DNA from: a virus
Strand: one strand, 5' to 3'
Virus record (IMG/VR): IMGVR_UViG_3300025133_000269
Location: 1 to 39,760 of that record
DNA length: 39,760 bases
How positions within the stretch are numbered: position 1 is the first letter of the stretch; each line of letters opens with the position of its first letter. Below are positions 15,301 through 22,015 of this stretch, piece by piece. The notes beneath the pieces are model-generated. The model was not told the origin of the DNA, did no database searches, and saw only the letters and a program-made list of their open reading frames with translations. Position numbers and translations under genes: made by a program.

Positions 15301-17274
15301 ATGGTAGATATATATAGACCCGGTATTCTGGGTACAACAGGTTCATTCGGATCAATTCAATGGACAAATGGGGTTTCGGGGAGCACTCAATATGAAATTA
15401 TGGATGTGTCCAGAAATCTTGCGAACCTTGGAACTGTAAGTGGTTCAGGTGCATCGACAGCAGGTAGTTATTCAACTGATAATACGGTTACTGGTGGGTC
15501 CTTGACGGACGGCACGGCAACTATGAGCGCAGGTGCTATTTCAGGTGTCACAACTATGAGTGGTTCAGGAACATCCCACGCTGGTAGTTATACGACTATT
15601 GGCGCGGTTACAGGTGGAAGTCTAACTGACGGTACTGCTACAATTAGTAGTGGTGCTGCGAGTGGTCTTACGACTGTTGGTTCGTCCGGTGCTGCAACGC
15701 TTGATACTGGCGCTAATGGTTCATCTTTTGGTGGTGATTTGAGTTTCGTTACAGGTTCTGCTACTGGTGATTTCACGATTTCTGGTAACTTATATGTTAA
15801 TGGGACAACCACACAAGTTGATACTGATAATCTTAATGTGAAAGATAAAAACATCTTAATCAATGATGGTGGTGCTGCTGCTAGTGCTGGCGGTGCTGGT
15901 ATTGACGTTGAGGAAGATGGTATTGTTTCTGGTTACATGAAAGTTTCATCTGATCGTGGTGCATGGGAAATGAAAGCACCAGATAATGCTGGTGTTCTTA
16001 CGATGGATATTGATGCAACAAAAACTATTACAGTTGCTGGTGCATTAAATATTGAAGCGGATTCAATTATCAATCAAGACCTTACAACTGATGCAAGTGT
16101 AACTTTTGCTGGTCTGGATAACTCTAGTGGTAATATTACTAACGCTGGATCTATTGCTGGTGCAGCAAGTATTGATGGTACTGGTGATTTAACAATGGGA
16201 AGTATCACAATGACAGGATTCTCTGTTGATACTGCTGGTGCTTTGACTGGTTCGTCGCTCACTTCAACAACCACACTAGATGCAGCAGGACTATCATCTT
16301 TGGATGGTGGTATTGATGTTAATAGTTCAAACTTTACAGTTTCGACTGCTGGTGCAGTAGTTGCCGCATCTTTAAATAATTCTAGCGGTGGTATTACTAA
16401 CGCTGGATCTATTGCTGGTGCAGCAAGTATTGATGGTACTGGTGATTTAACAATGGGAAGTATCACAATGACAGGATTTTCTGTTGATGCTGATGGTGAC
16501 ACATCTGCTAAATCCCTTACTTCAACAAGCACACTTGATGTTTCAGGACTAGCATCTTTAGATGGTGGTATTGATGTTAATGGTTCAAACTTTACAGTTT
16601 CAACTGCTGGTGCGGTAACGATGATGGGATCTCTTGATGTTGATAGTACAGCAAATATCCAAGGTGCTCTCACTCTGCAAAACAACTTTTTGTTTAGTGG
16701 TGAAAGCACTTACGTGGATACTATTCTAGACGAAGACGACATGGCGTCTAATGATGAGAATGGTCTTGCAACGCAACAATCAATTAAGGCATATGTTGAT
16801 TCACAAGTTGGTGATTCTTCATTAAGTGGTTCTGGTGATTCTGGTACTTTTGTTATCGATCTCGATAGTCAAGTATTGTCTGTAATCGGTACTGCAAATG
16901 AAGTTGACACTGTTGCTTCAGGGCAACAACTTCAAATCGGTCTTCCGAGTGATGTTACTATTGGTAATGATCTTACGGTAACGACGGATTTAGTAGTTGG
17001 CGGTGATTCTACTTTAGGTGACTTAAGCAGTGATAGTCTCACTGTTAATGCATCTCTTGCAAGTTCCCTTATTTGGGATACCGACAGTACATATAATATC
17101 GGTTCAAGTACTGCAAAATTGGCGGCAGTTTATGCTAACAATGTATACACGGGCGATTTTCATATGAAGAATGAGCGCGGTGATTGGACTCTTTTCGAGG
17201 AATCGGATCATATTAGAATACGCAACAACACAACTGGTCAAGAATTTAAATTGGACATGTCTCCAATTAAATAA
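15301..17274 (+). CDS. Repetitive tail fibre-like virion protein, 657 aa
   Basis: Composition is Gly/Ser/Thr/Ala/Asp-rich with almost no Cys or aromatic residues, typical of trimeric beta-structured phage fibres. Order: short N-terminal part, two SLTDGTATxSxGA repeats (about residues 50-125), a module GDFTISGNLYVNGTTTQVDT plus NLNVKDKNILINDGG, two 86-residue tandem repeats (272-443), EDDMASNDENGLATQQSIKAYVDSQV-type fibre motif (read in two parts), and the C-terminal YTGDFHMKNERGDWTLFEE module shared with the gene at 14690. It likely forms a distal fibre. AGAGGAG lies 9 bases before the ATG. It ends at an intrinsic terminator. Confidence 0.85.
   Translation: MVDIYRPGILGTTGSFGSIQWTNGVSGSTQYEIMDVSRNLANLGTVSGSGASTAGSYSTDNTVTGGSLTDGTATMSAGAISGVTTMSGSGTSHAGSYTTIGAVTGGSLTDGTATISSGAASGLTTVGSSGAATLDTGANGSSFGGDLSFVTGSATGDFTISGNLYVNGTTTQVDTDNLNVKDKNILINDGGAAASAGGAGIDVEEDGIVSGYMKVSSDRGAWEMKAPDNAGVLTMDIDATKTITVAGALNIEADSIINQDLTTDASVTFAGLDNSSGNITNAGSIAGAASIDGTGDLTMGSITMTGFSVDTAGALTGSSLTSTTTLDAAGLSSLDGGIDVNSSNFTVSTAGAVVAASLNNSSGGITNAGSIAGAASIDGTGDLTMGSITMTGFSVDADGDTSAKSLTSTSTLDVSGLASLDGGIDVNGSNFTVSTAGAVTMMGSLDVDSTANIQGALTLQNNFLFSGESTYVDTILDEDDMASNDENGLATQQSIKAYVDSQVGDSSLSGSGDSGTFVIDLDSQVLSVIGTANEVDTVASGQQLQIGLPSDVTIGNDLTVTTDLVVGGDSTLGDLSSDSLTVNASLASSLIWDTDSTYNIGSSTAKLAAVYANNVYTGDFHMKNERGDWTLFEESDHIRIRNNTTGQEFKLDMSPIK
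16114..16629 (+). repeat. Tandem direct repeat, two units of 258 bp
   Basis: Unit 1 is 16114-16371, unit 2 16372-16629, each 86 codons. The core 16135-16230 / 16393-16488 is identical over 96 bases apart from one synonymous C/T change, while the rest of the units has diverged more. The nearly identical core suggests recent duplication or gene conversion. Confidence 0.85.
17145..17271 (+). repeat. C-terminal fibre module, copy 2
   Basis: Encodes YTGDFHMKNERGDWTLFEE and the terminal NNTTGQEFKLD region; it is the counterpart of 14980-15109. Confidence 0.7.
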
Positions 17275-17302
17275 TTGTTGACTCTTTGAGTTAATTTAAA
17301 GT

Positions 17303-17339
17303 CCTCGTCCGGTCTTTGATCGGGCGGGGCATTTTTTTT
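17303..17339 (+). terminator. Intrinsic terminator after the fibre cassette
   Basis: Plus strand stem 17303-17314 with 17318-17329 (CCTCGTCCGGTC / GATCGGGCGGGG), 12 pairs including three G-U, a TTT loop, then CA and eight T. It separates the plus-strand fibre genes from the converging minus-strand gene that ends at 17338. Confidence 0.85.
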
Positions 17340-17541
17340 AATAGAGTTTTTTGGATCGCACCATCACAACACTACTTTTAAAGGGTTGCTTTTTTTTATC
17401 TATAAATGCACGAGGACCGGCGTGTAAAAAAGGTTTAGGTTCAATAATATAATAGCAAGAACGATCATCATCCAAAATAAAAACTACTTCTTCCTCTTGG
17501 TTTTCTCTTAAAAGTTTTTCTATCATATGTTTAACTTTCAT
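17338..17541 (-). CDS. Hypothetical protein, 67 aa
   Basis: Small protein with an N-terminal helix (KVKHMIEKLLRENQEEE) followed by strands (VVFILDDD, SSVVMVRS); not recognised. The start overlaps the upstream stop as ATGA. It is the last gene of the minus-strand operon and converges on the fibre genes. Confidence 0.6.
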   Translation of the reverse strand: MKVKHMIEKLLRENQEEEVVFILDDDRSCYYIIEPKPFLHAGPRAFIDKKKQPFKSSVVMVRSKKLY

Positions 17542-17837
17542 AAAAAATACCCCAAAACAAAAGAAAGGGATGCTAGGGTAAAAAAGTTAGTCCACAGCAA
17601 AAATTTTAATAATCTATTGCGCTGCCGCATCATATCAACAAACTCTGTAATTGTATCGTCCTGTTTCAAAATTAAATTTTCTTCTATGTTCTCCATTCTC
17701 TCTTTAAAAAAGGGATTAAGTTTTTCTATAACTTCGTTTCCTATTAAATCCCGTTCTTTTTTTCTTAATTCCTGCTCTGCTCTATGTCTTAAATTTGTTG
17801 CTGTTTGAAAATCTCTGCTAAATCCACCTTGTGGCAT
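17538..17837 (-). CDS. Coiled-coil protein with C-terminal membrane segment, 99 aa
   Basis: Starts at ATG 17837 (MPQGGFSRDF), which overlaps the upstream stop as TAATG and has GGAGGGAGTAGGA before it; an in-frame TTG nine codons earlier is less likely. A long charged helix (about residues 12-78) precedes one transmembrane segment (FLLWTNFFTLASLSFVLGYF) at the very C terminus. This is the same layout as the protein at 1409-1696. Membrane function unknown; holin or membrane-attachment roles are possible. Confidence 0.65.
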   Translation of the reverse strand: MPQGGFSRDFQTATNLRHRAEQELRKKERDLIGNEVIEKLNPFFKERMENIEENLILKQDDTITEFVDMMRQRNRLLKFLLWTNFFTLASLSFVLGYFL

Positions 17838-18250
17838 TATCCTACTCCCTCCGATCCCGTCCAATTATGCAATAATTCACCAGAGTCAATAGTGGTCATA
17901 CCTGCTATTACTGAGGCGGTGGCATTATAAGATGATCCACTATCAACTCGCAAATAAACACTAGTAATTCTCCAATCTGCCGAATAAGATTCTTGATTTG
18001 CCAAAACTAAATAATTAGATCCGTTCACCCCGTTTGCAGCAAATCCAATCCGTAAATTCACCTCAGTTGTGCCATCATCCAATCCGGTGTTCTTAATAGT
18101 AATAAAGCGACTTACATTGGGCAAACTAATCTGAATAACGCTCCCGTCTACGGGCACATCGATAGAGGAAGTAAGAAACGGTTTACCGCTTGTCTGGTAT
18201 GATCCTACATTTCCAAGACCTGCTCTATAATCAAAATATTTTGTTACCAT
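17837..18250 (-). CDS. Probable virion surface/decoration protein, 137 aa
   Basis: Beta-rich, Gly/Ser/Asn-rich protein beginning MVTKYFDYRAGLGNVGSYQ and with segments VIQISLPNVSRFITIKNTG, LRIGFAANGVNGSNYLVL and ADWRITSVYLRV. This pattern is shared by small structural proteins of marine T4-like phages, as I recall them, and suits a capsid decoration or fibre-associated protein. Exact location in the virion is unknown. GGAG precedes the ATG; a 29-base gap separates it from the nucleotidyltransferase-like gene. Confidence 0.65.
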   Translation of the reverse strand: MVTKYFDYRAGLGNVGSYQTSGKPFLTSSIDVPVDGSVIQISLPNVSRFITIKNTGLDDGTTEVNLRIGFAANGVNGSNYLVLANQESYSADWRITSVYLRVDSGSSYNATASVIAGMTTIDSGELLHNWTGSEGVG

Positions 18251-18279
18251 TAAATCTCCTACCTTAAATAGTTTATCTC

Positions 18280-19212
18280 TCAGTCTTCTTCTTCCGCTAT
18301 TTTATTCCATTTTCCCGCATTAAGTAATTTTAATTTGGGGTATTTTAAAATTTGAGATTCTTCAGAGGATAAAAATCTTTTCCAACCTTCCCAGGTATCG
18401 ATTTCATAGTACCAGGACATTTCTACCATATTAAACATTTCTTTTTCTATATTCTTAAATATATAATCAAATGTAAAAAATCGCCCTGAATTTCTTTCCT
18501 CTAAGGGGAGGGTTTTAGTTATGTATTTTCCATTTTTTCGTTCATTTTCGGGTTGTGAAGGATCAAATTTACCTGTAGCGTTTCTCCAAAAAAATAATAT
18601 CAATTCTCCTAAGTGCTTTTTCTCAAATGCAAAACCTACTTTCTTTCCGTCTAAAATACTTTCACCCTTGTCAGTTAAAACAAAAAAATTTCCATCCATA
18701 GTGAGCATGTTTCTATATGCCCTCAAGTGTTGAGATGGATATACACTCATGGGAAAACAAACATAATATTTATCTGGTTCGATCCATTTGCTCAGAGAGC
18801 GGGAAACTTTTTTTGCTATTTTTGCTCCATAAAGAACTCCCCATACTTGTGAATCTCGAACTCCCTCATCTTTAGGACTACACTCCACATAATAAATAGG
18901 AATTTGCTTCCTGCTTTGAGAGGGAAATACATCGTGCTTTCTGCTAATCCACACAGGGTCTTGGACGATCTCCCCTAGGCGATGCTTAATCAACGGTTGA
19001 ATCTTGGGGGGGCATACTACCCATATTGTTTCGCACCCCACTGTAGCGCATTCTAATATCGCCCTTTCAATTGCTAAAAAATTTGGGGCGATAGGCATTA
19101 AACAATCACGCCAAGGTAAATTAAAATCTCCACCTTTGTCTAATAACGAAATAATGCCCGCAAGGTGGTATGAATCCTTTTTAGAGATATTTGGAGAGCA
19201 CTTTTCTGGCAT
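18280..19212 (-). CDS. Nucleotidyltransferase-like (GT-A fold) protein, 310 aa
   Basis: The N terminus resembles a sugar-nucleotide transferase: HLAGIISLLDKGGDF, then PWRDCLMPIAPNFLAIERAI and ECATVGCETIWVVCPP, i.e. a strand, a loop and a helix leading to an activating-residue region as in NTP-transferases, although the classic GxGxR-P loop is not kept. Later RDSQVWGVLYGAKIAKK and YYVCFPMSVYP fit the second half of such enzymes. With the cupin at 20347 and phosphomannomutase at 26279 it could supply the GDP-mannose-forming step; this is inference. Overlaps the upstream gene by 32 bases. Confidence 0.6.
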   Translation of the reverse strand: MPEKCSPNISKKDSYHLAGIISLLDKGGDFNLPWRDCLMPIAPNFLAIERAILECATVGCETIWVVCPPKIQPLIKHRLGEIVQDPVWISRKHDVFPSQSRKQIPIYYVECSPKDEGVRDSQVWGVLYGAKIAKKVSRSLSKWIEPDKYYVCFPMSVYPSQHLRAYRNMLTMDGNFFVLTDKGESILDGKKVGFAFEKKHLGELILFFWRNATGKFDPSQPENERKNGKYITKTLPLEERNSGRFFTFDYIFKNIEKEMFNMVEMSWYYEIDTWEGWKRFLSSEESQILKYPKLKLLNAGKWNKIAEEED

Positions 19213-20014
19213 TTGAGTCCACTGAAGGTAAATTTATTATATCAGTTAGGGGGTCATAATTAAAAATTATTCTGTCGGTTGTTTTGTATTTTCTTAACTT
19301 GGGAACAATTTCACGGTGATCATGTTCTAACCGAATGGCATAATATTTATACTTGGTTTTATCTTTTTGATCTCTGCCGTTGCGTGTTCCTCGAATGCCC
19401 GCTTGTTTCATCATATATAGAGTTTTGAAGCGGGAGTTTATAGTTGAATATTCCATAGAGTCTATTTGTTCTTTTGTTAAATGAGAAATTGAAACTGCAT
19501 CTTTAAGTTTATGATTGCCGTCCACCCGATCAGTATAATAAAAAATTATCTTGCTTACAAAAGAATCTTGCCCGTCAATAATTTCATGGGAATGTTTCAT
19601 ACCGCTCCTAACATTAAACCAGTCGCGTACCTCATATAAGTTATCTTGGGCATTTGTAGGACATGAAGGAATCCCACTCACATTATAATCATCAAAGACG
19701 ACAATCTTATTTGCCCGTAATTTATATTTCCGTGCTCGCTTTGTAAAAATATTCAAATGTGCATCTTCAATGCGGATTGAGTCAATCTTATCAGCATAAA
19801 TTACATTACCACTCAGTGATAACGCATAATAAAGACATCTCCATAAATCAACTTGAGTATGTTTTTTTTCTAAAAAATATATATCTGGTTCTATCTTTGT
19901 GGGGAGAAGAATACGTGTATATACAAGAGTAAAATCGTTCTGGGTGCAATATATAAGAGCATCCAAAGATGCTCCAATAACTATTTGTCCTTGTTGATTA
20001 TTATTATTTCGCAA
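19181..20014 (-). CDS. Hypothetical protein, possible Rossmann-like N terminus, 277 aa
   Basis: Not recognised. The start of the reading frame is a TTG (20014) or ATT slightly upstream; no ATG lies near, and no SD is visible. After a short Asn/Gln-rich start comes GQIVIGASLDALIYCTQNDF, which resembles a degenerate nucleotide-binding Rossmann beta-alpha-beta turn. The rest is mixed alpha/beta and basic at the C terminus (KYKYYAIRLEHDHREIVPKL). It sits immediately before the nucleotidyltransferase-like gene and shares 32 bases with it, so it may serve the same sugar or nucleotide pathway. Confidence 0.6.
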   Translation of the reverse strand: MRNNNNQQGQIVIGASLDALIYCTQNDFTLVYTRILLPTKIEPDIYFLEKKHTQVDLWRCLYYALSLSGNVIYADKIDSIRIEDAHLNIFTKRARKYKLRANKIVVFDDYNVSGIPSCPTNAQDNLYEVRDWFNVRSGMKHSHEIIDGQDSFVSKIIFYYTDRVDGNHKLKDAVSISHLTKEQIDSMEYSTINSRFKTLYMMKQAGIRGTRNGRDQKDKTKYKYYAIRLEHDHREIVPKLRKYKTTDRIIFNYDPLTDIINLPSVDSNARKVLSKYL

Positions 20015-20060
20015 AATACTACAAATAAAATAAGGGCGATTAAGACCCTATATTTTAATT

Positions 20061-20360
20061 CTAATTCCATAAGAGGGGAGCAAGTCTTTTTTGAATAGTG
20101 TCTGCTATTTGGTTATTAAGGATAGTTACTTCCCTCAACTCACTTAAAATAAATTCTCTACTTTCGGGATAGGAGTTCTCCACCAATAGACGGAGTGCTT
20201 CTGCCCTGCCACATGATTCATCAAAATCTTTTCTAATATCCTGAATCATCTCTTGCTTAACGGGATCACCATCAATAAGTTCAGTGGCATCTCTTATCCT
20301 TTCCGAAGAATGTAAAAATTCTGTCACTAATGTAACAAATCCTATATCAAGTTCTTCCAT
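20061..20360 (-). CDS. Hypothetical helical protein, 99 aa
   Basis: All-helical, acidic (MEELDIGFVTLVTEFLHSSE onward), no family recognised. Three in-frame ATG codons are possible (20372, 20366, 20360); 20360 is preferred because AGGA lies at the right distance before it. It overlaps the end of the cupin gene and is probably co-expressed with it. Confidence 0.6.
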   Translation of the reverse strand: MEELDIGFVTLVTEFLHSSERIRDATELIDGDPVKQEMIQDIRKDFDESCGRAEALRLLVENSYPESREFILSELREVTILNNQIADTIQKRLAPLLWN

Positions 20361-20700
20361 AATCATCCTCATATCTTGTTATATCGTCTTCGCCAAAGTA
20401 TTCTCCCATCTGCACCTCTACAAATATAAGGGGATTATCGCCACCACATTCAATTCGATGTTTGGACTCGCGAGGAATAAAAAAGCAGCGACCCGCATAA
20501 GCATCAAGATATTGATCTTCTAAAATCACTTTGCCCGTGCCAGAAACAACAGTCCACACCTCAGTACGTTTATGATGAGATTGATAACTTAAGCGGCATC
20601 CGGGGTTGACAATAATCTCTTTTAATTTATAAAGTTTTCTATCTTCTAGTACCTCATAAGTTCCCCAAGGGCGATCTTCAATTTTTTTATCTTTTGCCAT
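20347..20700 (-). CDS. Mannose-6-phosphate isomerase, cupin type (ManC C-terminal-like)
   Basis: A 117-residue single-domain cupin matching the isomerase half of type II PMI/GMP enzymes: RPWGTYEVLED, then YKLKEIIVNPGCRLSYQSHH with the metal-binding histidines, KRTEVWTVVSGTG, GRCFFIPRESKHRIE, and the C-terminal FVEVQMGEYFGEDDI and RYEDDYGR. It would convert fructose-6-phosphate and mannose-6-phosphate. The usual N-terminal guanylyltransferase half is absent here; the transferase-like gene at 18280 may take its place. A TATAAT lies 9 bases before the ATG but no -35 matches; AGGTGG overlaps that spacing. Confidence 0.88.
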   Translation of the reverse strand: MAKDKKIEDRPWGTYEVLEDRKLYKLKEIIVNPGCRLSYQSHHKRTEVWTVVSGTGKVILEDQYLDAYAGRCFFIPRESKHRIECGGDNPLIFVEVQMGEYFGEDDITRYEDDYGRT

Positions 20701-20736
20701 GTTCCACCTATTATAACTAAAAAATAATTAGAGTAT

Positions 20737-21441
20737 TTATTTCAATCTTTTTAGTGCTGACCTGACTGCATCAAGCGCATGTTGCTTCCGCATCGCGTCG
20801 TGCCTACTTTTGACCTTCATAGTTCGAGTGAGTTCCAGCATTTCCCTCAACTTTGCCTTTTTGCTTCCGATGGTACTCCAATAAACATCATCAGCATCAA
20901 TTACCGAAATATTTTGCCACGGACCTGCCCAGGGTTCCCTAATCGCTTTGCCGGATTTATCGTATGCTTTAATAAACATTTCTCTCTTATCTCCATCTCC
21001 TAAAACTTTACCATGAATAAAAGAATCTTGGTTAAATTCTGCTGCCAACCCCGCTGCAAGATTAAATAAATCTTGATTGCTTCGTTGCACATCTGGACGT
21101 TTCTCATCCCAAATTATAATAGAGTTCTCTTTAACGTTGACAGAATCACCACCTTCTTCTTCGGGATCTTCTACATACCCAGACTGAGGCATTTTTGTCC
21201 ACGGAAACCCCGCTTCCCTTACGTGACTTTCAAGTTCCTTTTGCCTTTTTAAATTTTTACCCTTGGTCGTGCCACCGCGAAAAGCACTAATCATTACAAA
21301 AGGAACTTTATCGACTTCTATTTTTTTCTTTACTCTCCCGAAGTTCGCTTCTGTTAAAGGTTCAGGTTGCACTAAAAGAATTGAGTTTTTTTCTTTTTGC
21401 AATTCCTCTGCTACGATATTTTTAATGTCCTTAAGTTTCAT
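20737..21441 (-). CDS. Hypothetical protein, 234 aa, DUF3293-like pattern
   Basis: Starts at ATG 21441 (MKLKDIKNIV) with GGAGG 9 bases upstream; an in-frame start further up is unlikely. Middle section: VPFVMISAFRGGTTKGKN, RQKELESHVREAGFP, ENSIIIWDEK and LAAEFNQDSFIHGK, which recalls DUF3293-type proteins (strand, N-x-x-R turn, helix, Gln/Ser at the end). The C terminus is a basic helix (MKVKSRHDAMRKQHALDAVR). Biochemical role unknown. It overlaps the GroES-like gene by 11 bases. Confidence 0.65.
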   Translation of the reverse strand: MKLKDIKNIVAEELQKEKNSILLVQPEPLTEANFGRVKKKIEVDKVPFVMISAFRGGTTKGKNLKRQKELESHVREAGFPWTKMPQSGYVEDPEEEGGDSVNVKENSIIIWDEKRPDVQRSNQDLFNLAAGLAAEFNQDSFIHGKVLGDGDKREMFIKAYDKSGKAIREPWAGPWQNISVIDADDVYWSTIGSKKAKLREMLELTRTMKVKSRHDAMRKQHALDAVRSALKRLK

Positions 21442-21748
21442 ATTTACCCTCCATCGGTGCAATAATTCCAACAATATGATTTTGGTGTATTATTGAATAT
21501 TTACTATCCCCTATAAGTATATCCTCAATCATTGATTGGTCCACCACAAGTATAACTTCACTCTCTACATCAAATAATTCTTCATAAATACCTAAGCAAT
21601 CAGAAGCGCATGAGAGGAAGCGAACAGGGATATACCGACCTCCTGATTTTTTTTTATATTCCTCTGGGAGTTCTATTAACGAATCTCTCTCTTTGGGGAT
21701 CTCAAACGCTTCGACTAAAAGATATTTATTAATTGGTGTAAAAAGCAT
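21431..21748 (-). CDS. GroES-like co-chaperonin candidate
   Basis: A 105-residue protein with the outline of a 10-kDa co-chaperonin: an N-terminal strand FTPINKYLLVEAFEI, a polar mobile-loop-like stretch (about residues 18-40), a strand with VRFLSCASDC, VILVVDQSMIEDI and the closing KYSIIHQNHIVGII, which parallels the GroES ending (EVLIMSESDILAIV). Sequence identity to GroES itself is low, and T4 gp31 shows that phage co-chaperonins can be very divergent. The groEL gene at 1711 has no neighbouring groES, which makes a remote partner attractive. GAGGAA precedes the ATG. Confidence 0.6.
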   Translation of the reverse strand: MLFTPINKYLLVEAFEIPKERDSLIELPEEYKKKSGGRYIPVRFLSCASDCLGIYEELFDVESEVILVVDQSMIEDILIGDSKYSIIHQNHIVGIIAPMEGKYET

Positions 21749-21752
21749 CTAT

Positions 21753-22004
21753 TTATAATTCCTCTTTGGCAATTTCTACTAGAGAAGAAAGATCGTCCAA
21801 ATCTAATTGAGATTTAACCGCATTATATGCTTTTTTAGTCAACGAAATTTCGTCATTAGTTAACCATTCATTTTCAATATATTCTTTGCGTAGTTCTTTG
21901 CGTTGTTCCTGATAAGGTGTGATCGCAGAATCAATTGCCTTATAAGATTTAATTAATCGTAAAACGTGTTTCTTTTTTTCTGGTGTTATTGCTATGGTTG
22001 CCAT
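21753..22004 (-). CDS. Hypothetical helical protein, 83 aa
   Basis: Three helices, highly charged (EKKKHVLRLIKSYKAIDSAI, YQEQRKELRKEYIENEWLT, SLTKKAYNAVKSQLDLDDL). The layout recalls small DNA-associated helical proteins such as GapR-type coiled coils but no motif is decisive. Strong SD AGGAGG before the ATG. It sits between the ribonucleotide reductase and the GroES-like gene. Confidence 0.65.
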   Translation of the reverse strand: MATIAITPEKKKHVLRLIKSYKAIDSAITPYQEQRKELRKEYIENEWLTNDEISLTKKAYNAVKSQLDLDDLSSLVEIAKEEL

Positions 22005-22015
22005 GAACCCTCCTA

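Noticed and set aside
16074-16709. Minus-strand 211-codon open frame within the fibre gene
   Set aside because: Shadow of the Ser/Thr/Gly repeats; it repeats with the same 258-bp period and has no start signals.
17278-17283. TTGACT on the plus strand after the fibre gene
   Set aside because: No suitable -10 at 16-18 bp and no plus-strand gene downstream; the terminator hairpin follows at once.
20674-20736. TATAAT 9 bases before the cupin gene as another leaderless promoter
   Set aside because: No -35 at the right distance, and AGGTGG before the ATG gives an ordinary though close ribosome site.
21750-21757. TATAAATA on the minus strand just before the GroES-like gene
   Set aside because: It is formed by the stop codon of the upstream gene and the following bases, one base from the ATG, leaving no room for a start site plus leader.
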